Assembly: GCA_050251715.1 (NCBI GenBank)
Contig: JBFWMG010000060.1
Location: 1-10,788, forward strand
Length of the DNA stretch: 10,788 nt
From: JBFWMG01 sp050251715
Lineage (GTDB): Bacteria > Desulfobacterota > Desulfovibrionia > Desulfovibrionales > Desulfovibrionaceae
Direction of reading: 5' to 3'
Shown here: one piece after another, positions 1 through 6,316 of the stretch
Layout of the letters: every line of letters starts with the position of its first letter
Position numbering within the stretch: the stretch's first letter is position 1
Made by a program: the position numbers and the translations under genes
Notes under the pieces: generated by a model
What the model was told of the DNA's origin: nothing
What the model saw: only the letters and a program-made list of their open reading frames with translations
The model's database searches: none

Positions 1-50
1 GGAGAGAGAACAACCCCTTTTTTCGCCGAAAATGGGGTTGTTCTCTCTCC
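1..50. repeat. Long perfect inverted repeat (hairpin) at window edge
   Basis: The arms at 1-17 (ggagagagaacaacccc) and 34-50 are exact reverse complements. After one mismatch the stem can continue through a T-run/A-run pairing (19-22 with 29-32), leaving a tiny loop. No T-tract follows on the plus strand, so it is not a standard intrinsic terminator in that direction, though it could stop transcription of a gene ending left of the window. It lies beyond the terminator of the leftward bacterioferritin gene, so it may separate that unit from what lies to the left. Confidence 0.6.
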
Positions 51-80
51 TCTCTCCTTCCCCCGGTGCTTTGTCAGTAC

Positions 81-112
81 AAAAAGAAGAGGCCGACATG
101 CGCCGGCCTCTT
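81..112 (-). terminator. Intrinsic terminator of the bacterioferritin gene
   Basis: Read on the minus strand, a 9-bp stem AAGAGGCCG/CGGCCTCTT (plus-strand arms 104-112 and 87-95) with an 8-base loop is followed by CTTTTTG. It begins 23 bases after the stop codon of the leftward bacterioferritin gene, the expected place for a rho-independent terminator. Confidence 0.85.
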
Positions 113-134
113 GTCCTTGAGCGAAGCTGAGGGG

Positions 135-713
135 CTACGCGCCGCCGCTCTGCTTCAGCACAAAGCTTTTGGTGGACGGGCCGGTGGAGGCCGAGGTGCC
201 TGCGATGCGCGACAGGTAGGCGTCGCCCATGGTCGCGATGTGGTCCGCCACGTTGTCGAAGTAGTTGAGGTGGATCTGTTCCTCGTCGATGATCTGCTCG
301 AAGAGTTTGGCCGTGATGCTGTCGCCGTTTTCGCGGCACACGACGAGGAACTGGTTGTAGGCGTCTATGGTCACGTCTTCCTCGTTCACGTCAAAGGGGT
401 GGATGGCCTTGATGTCCTGTCCCTTGACGACCTTGCCGGAGAGGTCGGTGGTGGGTTCGCCGCCCAGTTCCTTGATGCGTTCGGCGAACATTTCGGCGTG
501 GCGCATCTCGTCGATGGCGATGAGTTTCATGTTGCCGGCCAGTTCGCCCAGATCCTTGTCATCCAGCTTGTAGTGCTGGTTCATATACTGGCTGATGGCC
601 TTGAGTTCCATGGCGCGGGCCATGTTGAGCACCTGGATGACGTTTCTTTTGCGTGCGTCCTTTGTCGCCTTGGACTGGGCCAGGGCGGCCTTGCCGGTCT
701 TTGGGGCTGCCAT
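135..713 (-). CDS. bfr: Bacterioferritin (haem-containing ferritin)
   Basis: Iron-storage and ferroxidase protein of 192 residues, forming a 24-subunit cytoplasmic shell that oxidises Fe(II) and stores the mineral. All di-iron ligands are visible: Glu36, Glu69 and His72 (in DEMRHAEM), Glu112, Glu145 and His148 (in DEEQIHL). Met70 of DEMRH is the conserved haem ligand. From memory these positions match D. desulfuricans Bfr with a constant shift of 13, because this protein has a longer Lys/Ala-rich N-terminus (MAAPKTGKAALAQSK). That family uses Fe-coproporphyrin III in D. desulfuricans, which may hold here too. The start at 713 is chosen over an in-frame ATG at 755 because AAGGAG sits six bases upstream. 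It lies about 100 bases downstream of the asparaginase gene on the same strand, with its own promoter and terminator. No rubredoxin gene adjoins it in this window. Confidence 0.95.
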   Translation of the reverse strand: MAAPKTGKAALAQSKATKDARKRNVIQVLNMARAMELKAISQYMNQHYKLDDKDLGELAGNMKLIAIDEMRHAEMFAERIKELGGEPTTDLSGKVVKGQDIKAIHPFDVNEEDVTIDAYNQFLVVCRENGDSITAKLFEQIIDEEQIHLNYFDNVADHIATMGDAYLSRIAGTSASTGPSTKSFVLKQSGGA

Positions 714-775
714 GAGTCTCTCCTTGGTGGTCGGTGGTGGGAGCTGGTGCAACATGCTTCTGTATCCTACTGGGA

Positions 776-804
776 ACTATTGCTGTTCGCTTGCCGTCTG
801 TCAA
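776..804 (-). promoter_or_regulatory. Putative sigma-70 promoter of bfr
   Basis: On the minus strand a perfect TTGACA (plus positions 799-804) is followed after 17 bases by AATAGT (776-781). It is in the gap between the asparaginase stop and the bfr start, giving a leader of roughly 60 bases. The -35 and spacing are ideal and the -10 is only moderate. Transcription could also enter from the asparaginase gene, since no terminator is visible between them. Confidence 0.55.
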
Positions 805-814
805 GGTGCGCGGG

Positions 815-1849
815 TCAGGCGTGGTCCTCCTCGAACAGGTTGCGGATGGCGGGGGCGTCGAGCCCCGCGCCCAGGGCGGCCATGAGTTGCAGCCGCGCCT
901 TGGGCCCGCCCAGGCGTCCGGAAAGGATGACGCCGCGCCGGGCCAGGTCCGCGCCGCCGCCCTCGTAGCCATAGATGGGCCATACCCCGCCCTCGATGCA
1001 GCGGGTGGCCAGCACCACCACGACGCCTTGCGCCAGGCAGGCGTCGATGGCGGGCAGCGCCGCCGGGGGCACGTTGCCCGCGCCGAATCCCTCCACCACC
1101 AGTCCGGCCATGCCCGCCGCGCGCAGGGCGTCGATGGCCGCGCCGTCCATGCCGGTGTAGCAGGTCACCAGCGGCACGTGGGTTTCCAGATGGTCCGGCC
1201 TCAGGCGCACCCGTTTGCCCAGGGCGGTGAGGGGCGACAGCGCCACATCGCGGCCCGCCACATAGCCCAGCACGCCCGCCTCGCCCGCGCCAAAGGCGTC
1301 CACGTTGAGCGAATTGATCTTGACCACCTCGCGGGCCGCGAAAAAGCGGTCGTTCATGAGCAGCACCACCCCGGTCTCGGGCGGCAGGGGCTTGAGGCAG
1401 GCGCGCACGCCGTTGACCAGATTGCGCAGGCCATCATAGCCTATTTCCGTGTAATAGCGCATGGATCCGGTAAAGACCACAGGCTTGCGCGAGGCGAGCA
1501 CCAGGTCGCACAGAAAGGCGGTCTCCGCCAAGACGTCCGTGCCGTGCAGCACCACGGCCCCGGCGGTATCGGGCTCGGCCAGGGCCGCGTCCAGGTCGCG
1601 CGCCAGCTGGAACATGCAGGCCGGGGTCATGTGCGGGCTGGGTTTGTCGGACCACGCGATGGGGCGCAGCCGGATGGGCGGCGTCTGGCCGGAGCCGGGG
1701 GCATCCGGCGCGCCGGGGTGCGGGTCCGGGGCCAGATCGGTCATGAGCCGTTCGAAATTGCCGCCCGGCGCCACGCCGGGCGCGCCGTCGCACGGCCCCA
1801 TGCCGATGGTGCCGCCCGTGAAGAAGACGGCGATTTCCTTGTGTTGCAT
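815..1849 (-). CDS. L-asparaginase, cytoplasmic
   Basis: Hydrolyses L-asparagine to aspartate and ammonia. The 344-residue protein has the two asparaginase signatures: TGGTIGM at residues 11-17, whose first Thr is the nucleophile, and HGTDVLAETAF at 102-112 with the second catalytic Thr104-Asp105 pair. Lys177 in AREVVK completes the catalytic triad, so the active site looks intact. There is no signal peptide, so it should act in the cytoplasm. A Pro/Gly/Asp-rich stretch at about 40-58 looks like a family-specific insertion in the flexible N-terminal region. The ATG at 1849 has only a weak upstream GGTGG as ribosome site. It is transcribed divergently from an amino-acid ABC transporter, hinting at shared use of Asn/Asp. 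Relative glutaminase activity cannot be read from sequence. Confidence 0.9.
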   Translation of the reverse strand: MQHKEIAVFFTGGTIGMGPCDGAPGVAPGGNFERLMTDLAPDPHPGAPDAPGSGQTPPIRLRPIAWSDKPSPHMTPACMFQLARDLDAALAEPDTAGAVVLHGTDVLAETAFLCDLVLASRKPVVFTGSMRYYTEIGYDGLRNLVNGVRACLKPLPPETGVVLLMNDRFFAAREVVKINSLNVDAFGAGEAGVLGYVAGRDVALSPLTALGKRVRLRPDHLETHVPLVTCYTGMDGAAIDALRAAGMAGLVVEGFGAGNVPPAALPAIDACLAQGVVVVLATRCIEGGVWPIYGYEGGGADLARRGVILSGRLGGPKARLQLMAALGAGLDAPAIRNLFEEDHA

Positions 1850-1943
1850 TGTCGTGCCACCACGCTGAAGGGATGGGGCGCAGGCGCGCCGTACCCGTTA
1901 CCATGGCAGAAATCGGGCGGGCGGACAACCGGGGCGGCCGGGA

Positions 1944-1962
1944 GGCCGAATAATATTCGGCC
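1944..1962. promoter_or_regulatory. Palindrome in the asparaginase/ABC transporter divergent region
   Basis: GGCCGAATAATATTCGGCC has 8-bp perfect arms around a 3-base centre. It sits in the 226-bp spacer between the divergent asparaginase (start 1849) and the ABC transporter (start 2076), about 95 and 114 bases from the two starts. That placement suits an operator acting on both promoters. No T-tract accompanies it, which argues against a terminator. No regulator gene is adjacent and the cognate factor is unknown. I see no convincing -35/-10 pair for either direction here. Confidence 0.45.
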
Positions 1963-2075
1963 AAAAGCGTAGCGCCGAGGGGATAAATGCGGTCCGCTCT
2001 TGCTCTACCGCGCCGGGTTTGGTATGTGAAAACGTTATCTTTTTGTACGCAGCACGGGCAAGAAAGGAGAAGCGC

Positions 2076-2804
2076 GTGATCCGATTCGAGAACGTCAACA
2101 AATGGTACGGCGAGATGCATGTCCTCTCGGACATCAACCTGCATGTGGCCCAGGGCGAGGTGGTGGTGGTGTGCGGCCCCAGCGGCTCGGGCAAGAGCAC
2201 GCTCATCCGCTGCATCAATCGCCTGGAGCCCATCCAGAAGGGCCGTATCGTGGTGGACGGCTATGATCTGTACGACGTCAAGACCAACCTGACCTTGCTC
2301 CGCGCCGAAGTGGGGTTCGTGTTCCAGCAGTTCAATCTCTATCCGCACATGACCGTGTTGGAGAACATCATGCTTGCCCCGTGCATGGTGCGCAAGACGC
2401 CCAAGGCCGAGGCGCGCGACATCTGCATGCGCCTTTTGGAAAAGGTGAACATCCCGGACAAGGCCGCCGCCTACCCCTGCCAGCTTTCCGGCGGGCAGCA
2501 GCAGCGCGTGGCCATTGCCCGAGGTCTGGCCATGCAGCCCAAGATCATGCTCTTTGACGAGCCCACCTCGGCGCTCGACCCCGAAATGATAAACGAGGTG
2601 CTCGACGTCATGCAGTCTCTGGCGCGCGAGGGCATGACCATGATCTGCGTGACCCACGAGATGGGCTTTGCCCGCGAGGTGGCGGACCGCGTCATCTTCA
2701 TGGACGGCGGCCTGCTCATCGAGGAGAACACGCCCGACGCCTTTTTCCACAATCCGCAAAACGAGCGGACCAAGGATTTTCTCGGCAAGATATTGTCGCA
2801 TTGA
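2076..2804 (+). CDS. Amino-acid ABC transporter ATP-binding protein (GlnQ/AapP type)
   Basis: Energises uptake of a polar amino acid from the inner face of the membrane. At 242 residues it matches the usual length of the GlnQ/HisP class. Domains are complete: Walker A GPSGSGKS at 34-41, Q-loop at 84-85 (FVFQQFN), signature LSGGQ at 137-141, Walker B IMLFDE at 157-162 followed by PTSALD, and H-loop His194 in VTHEMGF. The open frame extends upstream to an ATG at 2019, but the GTG at 2076 has AAAGGAG at 2063-2069 with suitable spacing, and its translation begins where the family normally does (IRFENVNKWYG). It is the first gene of a three-gene operon with the binding protein and the fused permease. 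The family assignment is certain; the substrate is not. Confidence 0.95.
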   Translation: MIRFENVNKWYGEMHVLSDINLHVAQGEVVVVCGPSGSGKSTLIRCINRLEPIQKGRIVVDGYDLYDVKTNLTLLRAEVGFVFQQFNLYPHMTVLENIMLAPCMVRKTPKAEARDICMRLLEKVNIPDKAAAYPCQLSGGQQQRVAIARGLAMQPKIMLFDEPTSALDPEMINEVLDVMQSLAREGMTMICVTHEMGFAREVADRVIFMDGGLLIEENTPDAFFHNPQNERTKDFLGKILSH

Positions 2805-2877
2805 TTCCAGGCGGCGTGCGGGGCGGGGCAATGGCGCTCCGGCCCGCGCCGATCATCAACAACCTCGGAGGAACATT

Positions 2878-3705
2878 ATGAAAATGGTGAAGATGCTGGC
2901 GATGGCGGCGGTGCTGGTTCTGGCCCTGGCCCAGATGGCGCAGGCGGGAGCGGCCTATGACAACGTGATGAAGACCAAGGTGCTGCGCGCGGGCATCATG
3001 ACCGACTCCATCCCTGGCGCGTACTACAACGACAAGAACGAGTGGGTCGGCTTTGACGTGGACATCGCCGAAGAGATCGCCAAGCGCATGGAGTGCAAGC
3101 TGGAGCGCGTGGCCGTGAACAACAAGACCCGCATCGCCTTTGTGCAGCAGGGCCGCATCGATATCTCCGTGGCCAACATGACCCACAAGCGCGAGCGCGA
3201 CAAATCCATCGACTTCTCCATCACCTACTTCTTCGACGGCCAGAAGATCCTGGCCAAGAATGGCGCCTTCAAGTCCCTGAAGGACTTTGTGGGCAAGAAG
3301 ATCGCCACCATGCAGGGCACCACCTCCGAGCTCAACGTCAAGGCGCTGCTCAAGTCCCTGGGCGATGCCGACTACGAAAAGAACGTGATCTCCTTCCAGA
3401 AGGAGTCCGAGTGCTTCCAGGCCTTGCAGATGGGCCGCGTGGCCGGTTGGTCCACCGACTCCACCATCCTGCTCGGCTACGCGGCCAAGGAGCCCGGCAA
3501 GTTTGAGCTGGTGGGCGACTTCTTCAGCGACGAGCCCTACGGCATCGGCCTGCCCTCCGACGATTCCGCCCTGCGCGACGCCGTGAACTTTGCCCTGCAG
3601 GACATGTGGAAGGACGGCGCCTACATGGCCATCTACAACAAGTGGTACGGCCCCAACACCCCGTACTACTTCCCCATGACCGAAAAGATCGAGATGTGGC
3701 CGTAA
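2878..3705 (+). CDS. Periplasmic amino-acid-binding protein (SBP family 3)
   Basis: Captures the substrate in the periplasm and delivers it to the permease. The 275-residue precursor starts with a typical Sec signal: Lys at 2 and 5, a hydrophobic core at about 6-18 and AQA|G cleavage after residue 23. There is no lipobox cysteine, so it should be soluble. Family-3 features follow: GFDVDIAEEIAKRM near 58-71, the carboxylate-binding Arg107 in THKRERDK followed by IDFS, the GTTSE loop near 147-151, and Asp194 in WSTDST, where the ligand amino group is normally held. The NNKTRIAFVQQGRIDI segment resembles the Peb1A/GltI aspartate-glutamate group, so an acidic amino acid is the likeliest ligand, by inference only. 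The ATG follows GGAGG at 2867-2871. The gene lies 73 bases after the ATPase gene. Confidence 0.93.
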   Translation: MKMVKMLAMAAVLVLALAQMAQAGAAYDNVMKTKVLRAGIMTDSIPGAYYNDKNEWVGFDVDIAEEIAKRMECKLERVAVNNKTRIAFVQQGRIDISVANMTHKRERDKSIDFSITYFFDGQKILAKNGAFKSLKDFVGKKIATMQGTTSELNVKALLKSLGDADYEKNVISFQKESECFQALQMGRVAGWSTDSTILLGYAAKEPGKFELVGDFFSDEPYGIGLPSDDSALRDAVNFALQDMWKDGAYMAIYNKWYGPNTPYYFPMTEKIEMWP

Positions 3706-3735
3706 CCCGCCACGCGCGATCGGCATAGTATGAAC

Positions 3736-3762
3736 GGCCCGGAGCGCCCCGCGCTCCGGGCC
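3736..3762 (+). promoter_or_regulatory. Intercistronic hairpin between binding protein and permease
   Basis: A perfect 11-bp stem GGCCCGGAGCG/CGCTCCGGGCC with a 5-base loop lies in the 71-base gap between the binding-protein stop and the permease start. No T-tract follows, so full termination is unlikely. Such hairpins after binding-protein genes are known in other ABC operons to protect the 3' end or attenuate readthrough, keeping binding protein in excess. That role is inferred here. Confidence 0.7.
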
Positions 3763-3776
3763 TCACCCGGGGCATC

Positions 3777-5564
3777 ATGAGAAATCTGCTAGAAAAAACC
3801 TGGTTCCAGAACGCCTGCCTCTTCGCGCTGTTCATAGGCATGGCCTACTACTGGGGCTGGGTGTTTGATTTCGGCTACAAATTCCAGTGGTCCGTGCTGT
3901 ACGTGGACAACGCCACCTATGGCTTCAATTTCGGCGTGGAGCTGCTGCGCGGCGTGGTCATGACCATCAAGATCTCCTGCATCAGCTCGGCCGTGGCCCT
4001 GGCGCTGGGCACCGCCTTTGGCCTGGGCAGGCTGGCGCTGTTTGCGCCCGTGCGCTGGCTGTCCACCGCCTATGTGGAGTTCTTCCGCAACACGCCGCTG
4101 CTCATCCAGCTGTTTTTCTGGTATTTCGCCTTTCCCCAGGCCTTGCCCGAGGCGTTGCGCGACCAACTGTTCGCCGGGGAATTCGAGTTCTGGATCGCGG
4201 TGATCGGCCTTTCGGTGTACACCGGCTCGTTCATGGCCGAGGTCATCCGGGCCGGACTCCAGTCCATCCCCAAGGGATTGCTCGAAGCCTCCTACTCCAG
4301 CGGCCTGTCCTATTTCCAGGTGCTGCGGCACATCATCCTGCCCCTGGCCTTCCGGGCCATCATACCGCCCCTGGGCAGCGAGTTCCTCAACAACATGAAG
4401 AACTCCTCCCTGGCCATGGTGGTGGGCGTCACCGAGCTGTGCTGGCAGTCGCAGCAGGTGGAGAGCCTCACCTTCAAGGGGTTCGAGGCCACCACCGCCG
4501 CCACCGTGCTCTACCTGTCCCTATCCCTGTCCATCTCCGCCATCCTCAACACCGTGAACCGCAAGCTGGCCATTGGCGCCGTCGCCGTGCGCAAGCCCAT
4601 CCATGAGCGCGTGGTGGACGTGTGCCTCATGCCCGTGGTGGCCGGGGCGCGCGCCTGCGCCGTGGTGGCGGGCGGGGTGCGCCGCAGAAGCGCCATGTCC
4701 GAATCACTGGCCCTTTCGCCCGCCATGGTGGCGTGGCGGCGCGCCGTGGGCGTGACCACGCGGCTGCTGTTCAACGCGGCCAAGGCGCTGTTCGTGGCGG
4801 CCATCGCCTTTGTGCTCTACAAGGCCGCGCGGGCGGTCATCGCCTTCGACTGGGGCGTCATCCGCGACAACCTGGGCCTGCTGCTCATCTGGCGCTTTCC
4901 CCACGGCAGCCCCAACGAGCTGTTCTGGGGCTTGGGCGGGCTTGCCTACTCCCTGCTCATGGCCGTCATCGCCATCACGGTCAGTTTTTTCATCGGTCTC
5001 GTCGTGGGCGTGGGCCGCACGGCCAAAAACCGTATCGTACGCATCCCCTGCCTGCTGTACATCGAGATCATCCGAGGCAACCCGCTCATCATCGTCATCT
5101 TCTGGGTCTATTTCTTCATTCCCATCGTCACGGGCACCTTCCTCGACGTGTTCTGGTCCGCCACCGTGGCGCTCACCGTGTTCACGGGCGCGTACATCGC
5201 CGAGATCGTGCGCGGCGGCATCCAGAACATCCCGCCCGGCCAGTTCGAGGCCGCCTATTCCACCGGGCTCACATTCTTCCAGGTCATGCGCCACATCATC
5301 CTGCCCCAGGCGCTCAAGCAGATGATCCCGGCCATCGTGGGCCAGTTCATCGCCATCTTCAAGGATACCTCGCTCGCCTACGTCATCGGCGTGCTGGAAC
5401 TCACCTTCGTGGCCCAGGGGTTGAACAACCGCCTCATGGTGCACCCCTTCGAAATCTACACCACCGTGGCCACGCTCTACTTTGTGTGCTGCTACATCAT
5501 GAGCCAGTTCGCCGCGCGCCTGGAACGCCGCCTGTCGCCCGAAGGCACCCGGCTGCGCATGTAA
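3777..5564 (+). CDS. Fused double amino-acid ABC permease (two HisM-type domains in one chain)
   Basis: Inner-membrane channel of the transporter. Most transporters of this class use two separate permeases of roughly 220-300 residues each. Here one 595-residue frame holds both. Domain 1 covers about 1-270, with membrane segments including 12-30 and 57-84 and an EAA cytoplasmic loop at 155-190 (EVIRAGLQSIPKG...RHIILP). Domain 2 covers about 330-595, with segments near 335-355 and 387-413 and a second EAA loop at 476-511 (EIVRGGIQNIPPG...RHIILP). Both loops keep the Glu and Gly that contact the ATPase. The linker (271-330) is Arg/Ala/Val-rich with a moderately hydrophobic stretch at 282-300. 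An in-frame ATG at 4695 could start domain 2 separately but has no good ribosome site. The upstream CCCGGGG four bases from the ATG at 3777 is a weak ribosome site. A sequencing indel joining two genes cannot be excluded. Confidence 0.88.
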   Translation: MRNLLEKTWFQNACLFALFIGMAYYWGWVFDFGYKFQWSVLYVDNATYGFNFGVELLRGVVMTIKISCISSAVALALGTAFGLGRLALFAPVRWLSTAYVEFFRNTPLLIQLFFWYFAFPQALPEALRDQLFAGEFEFWIAVIGLSVYTGSFMAEVIRAGLQSIPKGLLEASYSSGLSYFQVLRHIILPLAFRAIIPPLGSEFLNNMKNSSLAMVVGVTELCWQSQQVESLTFKGFEATTAATVLYLSLSLSISAILNTVNRKLAIGAVAVRKPIHERVVDVCLMPVVAGARACAVVAGGVRRRSAMSESLALSPAMVAWRRAVGVTTRLLFNAAKALFVAAIAFVLYKAARAVIAFDWGVIRDNLGLLLIWRFPHGSPNELFWGLGGLAYSLLMAVIAITVSFFIGLVVGVGRTAKNRIVRIPCLLYIEIIRGNPLIIVIFWVYFFIPIVTGTFLDVFWSATVALTVFTGAYIAEIVRGGIQNIPPGQFEAAYSTGLTFFQVMRHIILPQALKQMIPAIVGQFIAIFKDTSLAYVIGVLELTFVAQGLNNRLMVHPFEIYTTVATLYFVCCYIMSQFAARLERRLSPEGTRLRM

Positions 5565-5588
5565 CCGGGGACACATGCTCTCGAAAGC

Positions 5589-5616
5589 AAAGGCCGGGCT
5601 TGCCCGGCCTTTTTTT
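5589..5616 (+). terminator. Intrinsic terminator of the ABC transporter operon
   Basis: The 10-bp stem AAAGGCCGGG/CCCGGCCTTT with the 4-base loop CTTG runs directly into seven T residues (5610-5616). It starts 25 bases after the permease stop codon and is a textbook rho-independent terminator. Confidence 0.95.
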
Positions 5617-5907
5617 GTGCGGCGCGGCGTGGCGCGGTGTGGTGGGAAACGGCGAACAGAGGAAGATTTCGCGCTGGCGCGCGACCAGGGCGCTGCATCC
5701 CTGCTCTCGATATCCGTAAGGTTCGTTTCACTCACCTAACGGCTAGTCGGCCTGGACCCGGCAGGGGGACGCCCCTGCACGCGAGTAGGCGGATGAGGTG
5801 GGCGGACAGGACGGAGGATACGGCGCGATGAGGTCGGGATAAAGAGAAGGTGAAGACGGTGGTGTGGTGGCGGGAGGGGGTGCGTGCGCCACAGTCCACT
5901 CTTTGAA

Positions 5908-5974
5908 GCAAGGGTCTTTTGGCCTGAATGACGGGCGCAAAAGCCGCCCGCCCTTCAGGCCAAAAGACCCTTGC
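5908..5974. repeat. Long inverted repeat, 21-bp perfect arms
   Basis: Arms at 5908-5928 and 5954-5974 are perfect reverse complements over 21 bases. Inside, CGGGCG (5932-5937) pairs with CGCCCG (5945-5950) around a short A-rich loop, so the whole 67-base element folds into one very stable rod. The left arm contains GGGTCTTTTGG and the right arm its complement. No T-tract follows. It could be a bidirectional transcription block, a REP-like extragenic palindrome or the remnant of a small non-autonomous element; the sequence alone does not decide. Confidence 0.8.
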
Positions 5975-6026
5975 AGCAAATGGTGAACTGCCCCCATTGG
6001 GGGGTGGCGACCCCTGCGAGGCTCCG

Positions 6027-6135
6027 CCCCAAACCCCGGTTTCCGGTTGTATGGGGGGGGAAGATGTCGTGCGGGCAAGGCCTGCGGCCTGGCCGGGATT
6101 CCTTTCCGCCAACTATAAGCGGCATTATGCCGCCG
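6027..6135. repeat. Tandem intergenic repeat, copy A
   Basis: First of two adjacent copies. It opens with CCCCAAACCCCGG and ends in the 67-base core at 6071-6137 that recurs at 6183-6249 with five mismatches by eye. The core contains the perfect palindrome GCGGCAT-T-ATGCCGC at 6119-6133. GC-rich palindromic intergenic repeats of this general type are common in Desulfovibrio genomes; function unknown. Confidence 0.75.
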
Positions 6136-6247
6136 CCCCAAATCCCGGATTTTTGTGGTATGAATGAAACAGAAAAAGCGGGGCGGGCAAAGCCTGCGGC
6201 CTGTCCGGGATTCCTTCCCGGCAACTGTAAGCGGCATTATGCCGCCG
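6136..6247. repeat. Tandem intergenic repeat, copy B
   Basis: Second copy, opening with CCCCAAATCCCGG. The core at 6183-6249 repeats copy A with an offset of 112 bases, including the palindrome GCGGCAT-T-ATGCCGC at 6231-6245. In this copy an extra hairpin CCGGGA/TCCCGG (6205-6221) is intact, whereas copy A has lost part of it. The segment between the opening motif and the core is the divergent part. Confidence 0.75.
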
Positions 6248-6280
6248 CCTCCTTTACAGCTTGTCAGGAATGTTTACTGT

Positions 6281-6295
6281 TTATCGTAATGATAA
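6281..6295. promoter_or_regulatory. PerR/Fur-type palindromic operator upstream of the reductase gene
   Basis: TTATCGTAATGATAA is a 15-base sequence with 5-bp perfect arms (TTATC/GATAA). It agrees with the Bacillus PerR box TTATAATNATTATAA at 11 of the 14 specified positions and also contains GATAAT, the Fur half-site unit. It lies 21 bases before the start codon at 6317, where a bound repressor would block RNA polymerase. The nearby GATAAT (6291-6296) may be the -10 but has no good -35; TTGTCA at 6261-6266 is the closest -35-like hexamer. An oxidative-stress gene downstream fits PerR control. The assignment is inference from motif and context. Confidence 0.55.
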
Positions 6296-6316
6296 TCCGC
6301 CACCGAGGAGAGAGCC

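Larger units (their letters stand above)
5617..6280. other. Gene-free spacer with palindromic and direct repeats
   Basis: About 660 bases with no convincing gene. Open frames here run through the repeats, lack ribosome sites and are low in complexity. Contents from left to right: a 9-bp imperfect hairpin at 5714-5742 (CCGTAAGGT/ACCTAACGG, one mismatch); a 7-bp hairpin GCAGGGG/CCCCTGC at 5761-5778; a long inverted repeat at 5908-5974; a C/G palindrome CCCCC-ATT-GGGGG at 5991-6003; and a tandem repeat of about 110 bp at 6027-6247. No tRNA cloverleaf was recognised. Confidence 0.6.

Noticed and set aside
1842..1860. Sigma-54-like TGGCAC...TGCA on the minus strand at the asparaginase start
   Set aside because: The GG-to-GC spacing is nine rather than ten, and the element overlaps the start codon.
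2019..2075. Upstream ATG start for the ABC ATPase
   Set aside because: The extra 19 residues do not resemble the family, and the GTG at 2076 has a strong ribosome site.
1434..2831. Long minus-strand open frame across the ATPase and the start of the asparaginase
   Set aside because: It spans a divergent spacer and two genes with clear motifs in other frames, and shows no domain of its own.
2716..3726. Long minus-strand open frame across the binding-protein gene
   Set aside because: Its product is a low-complexity His/Val/Gly/Leu-rich string typical of antisense frames in GC-rich DNA. The plus-strand gene has a signal peptide and family motifs.
5743..6237. Minus-strand open frames across the repeat spacer
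   Set aside because: The translation simply repeats with the 110-bp DNA repeat, with no ribosome site and no domain.
6027..6249. CRISPR-like direct repeats
   Set aside because: Only two adjacent copies of about 110 bp, without short regular repeats, unique spacers or cas genes.
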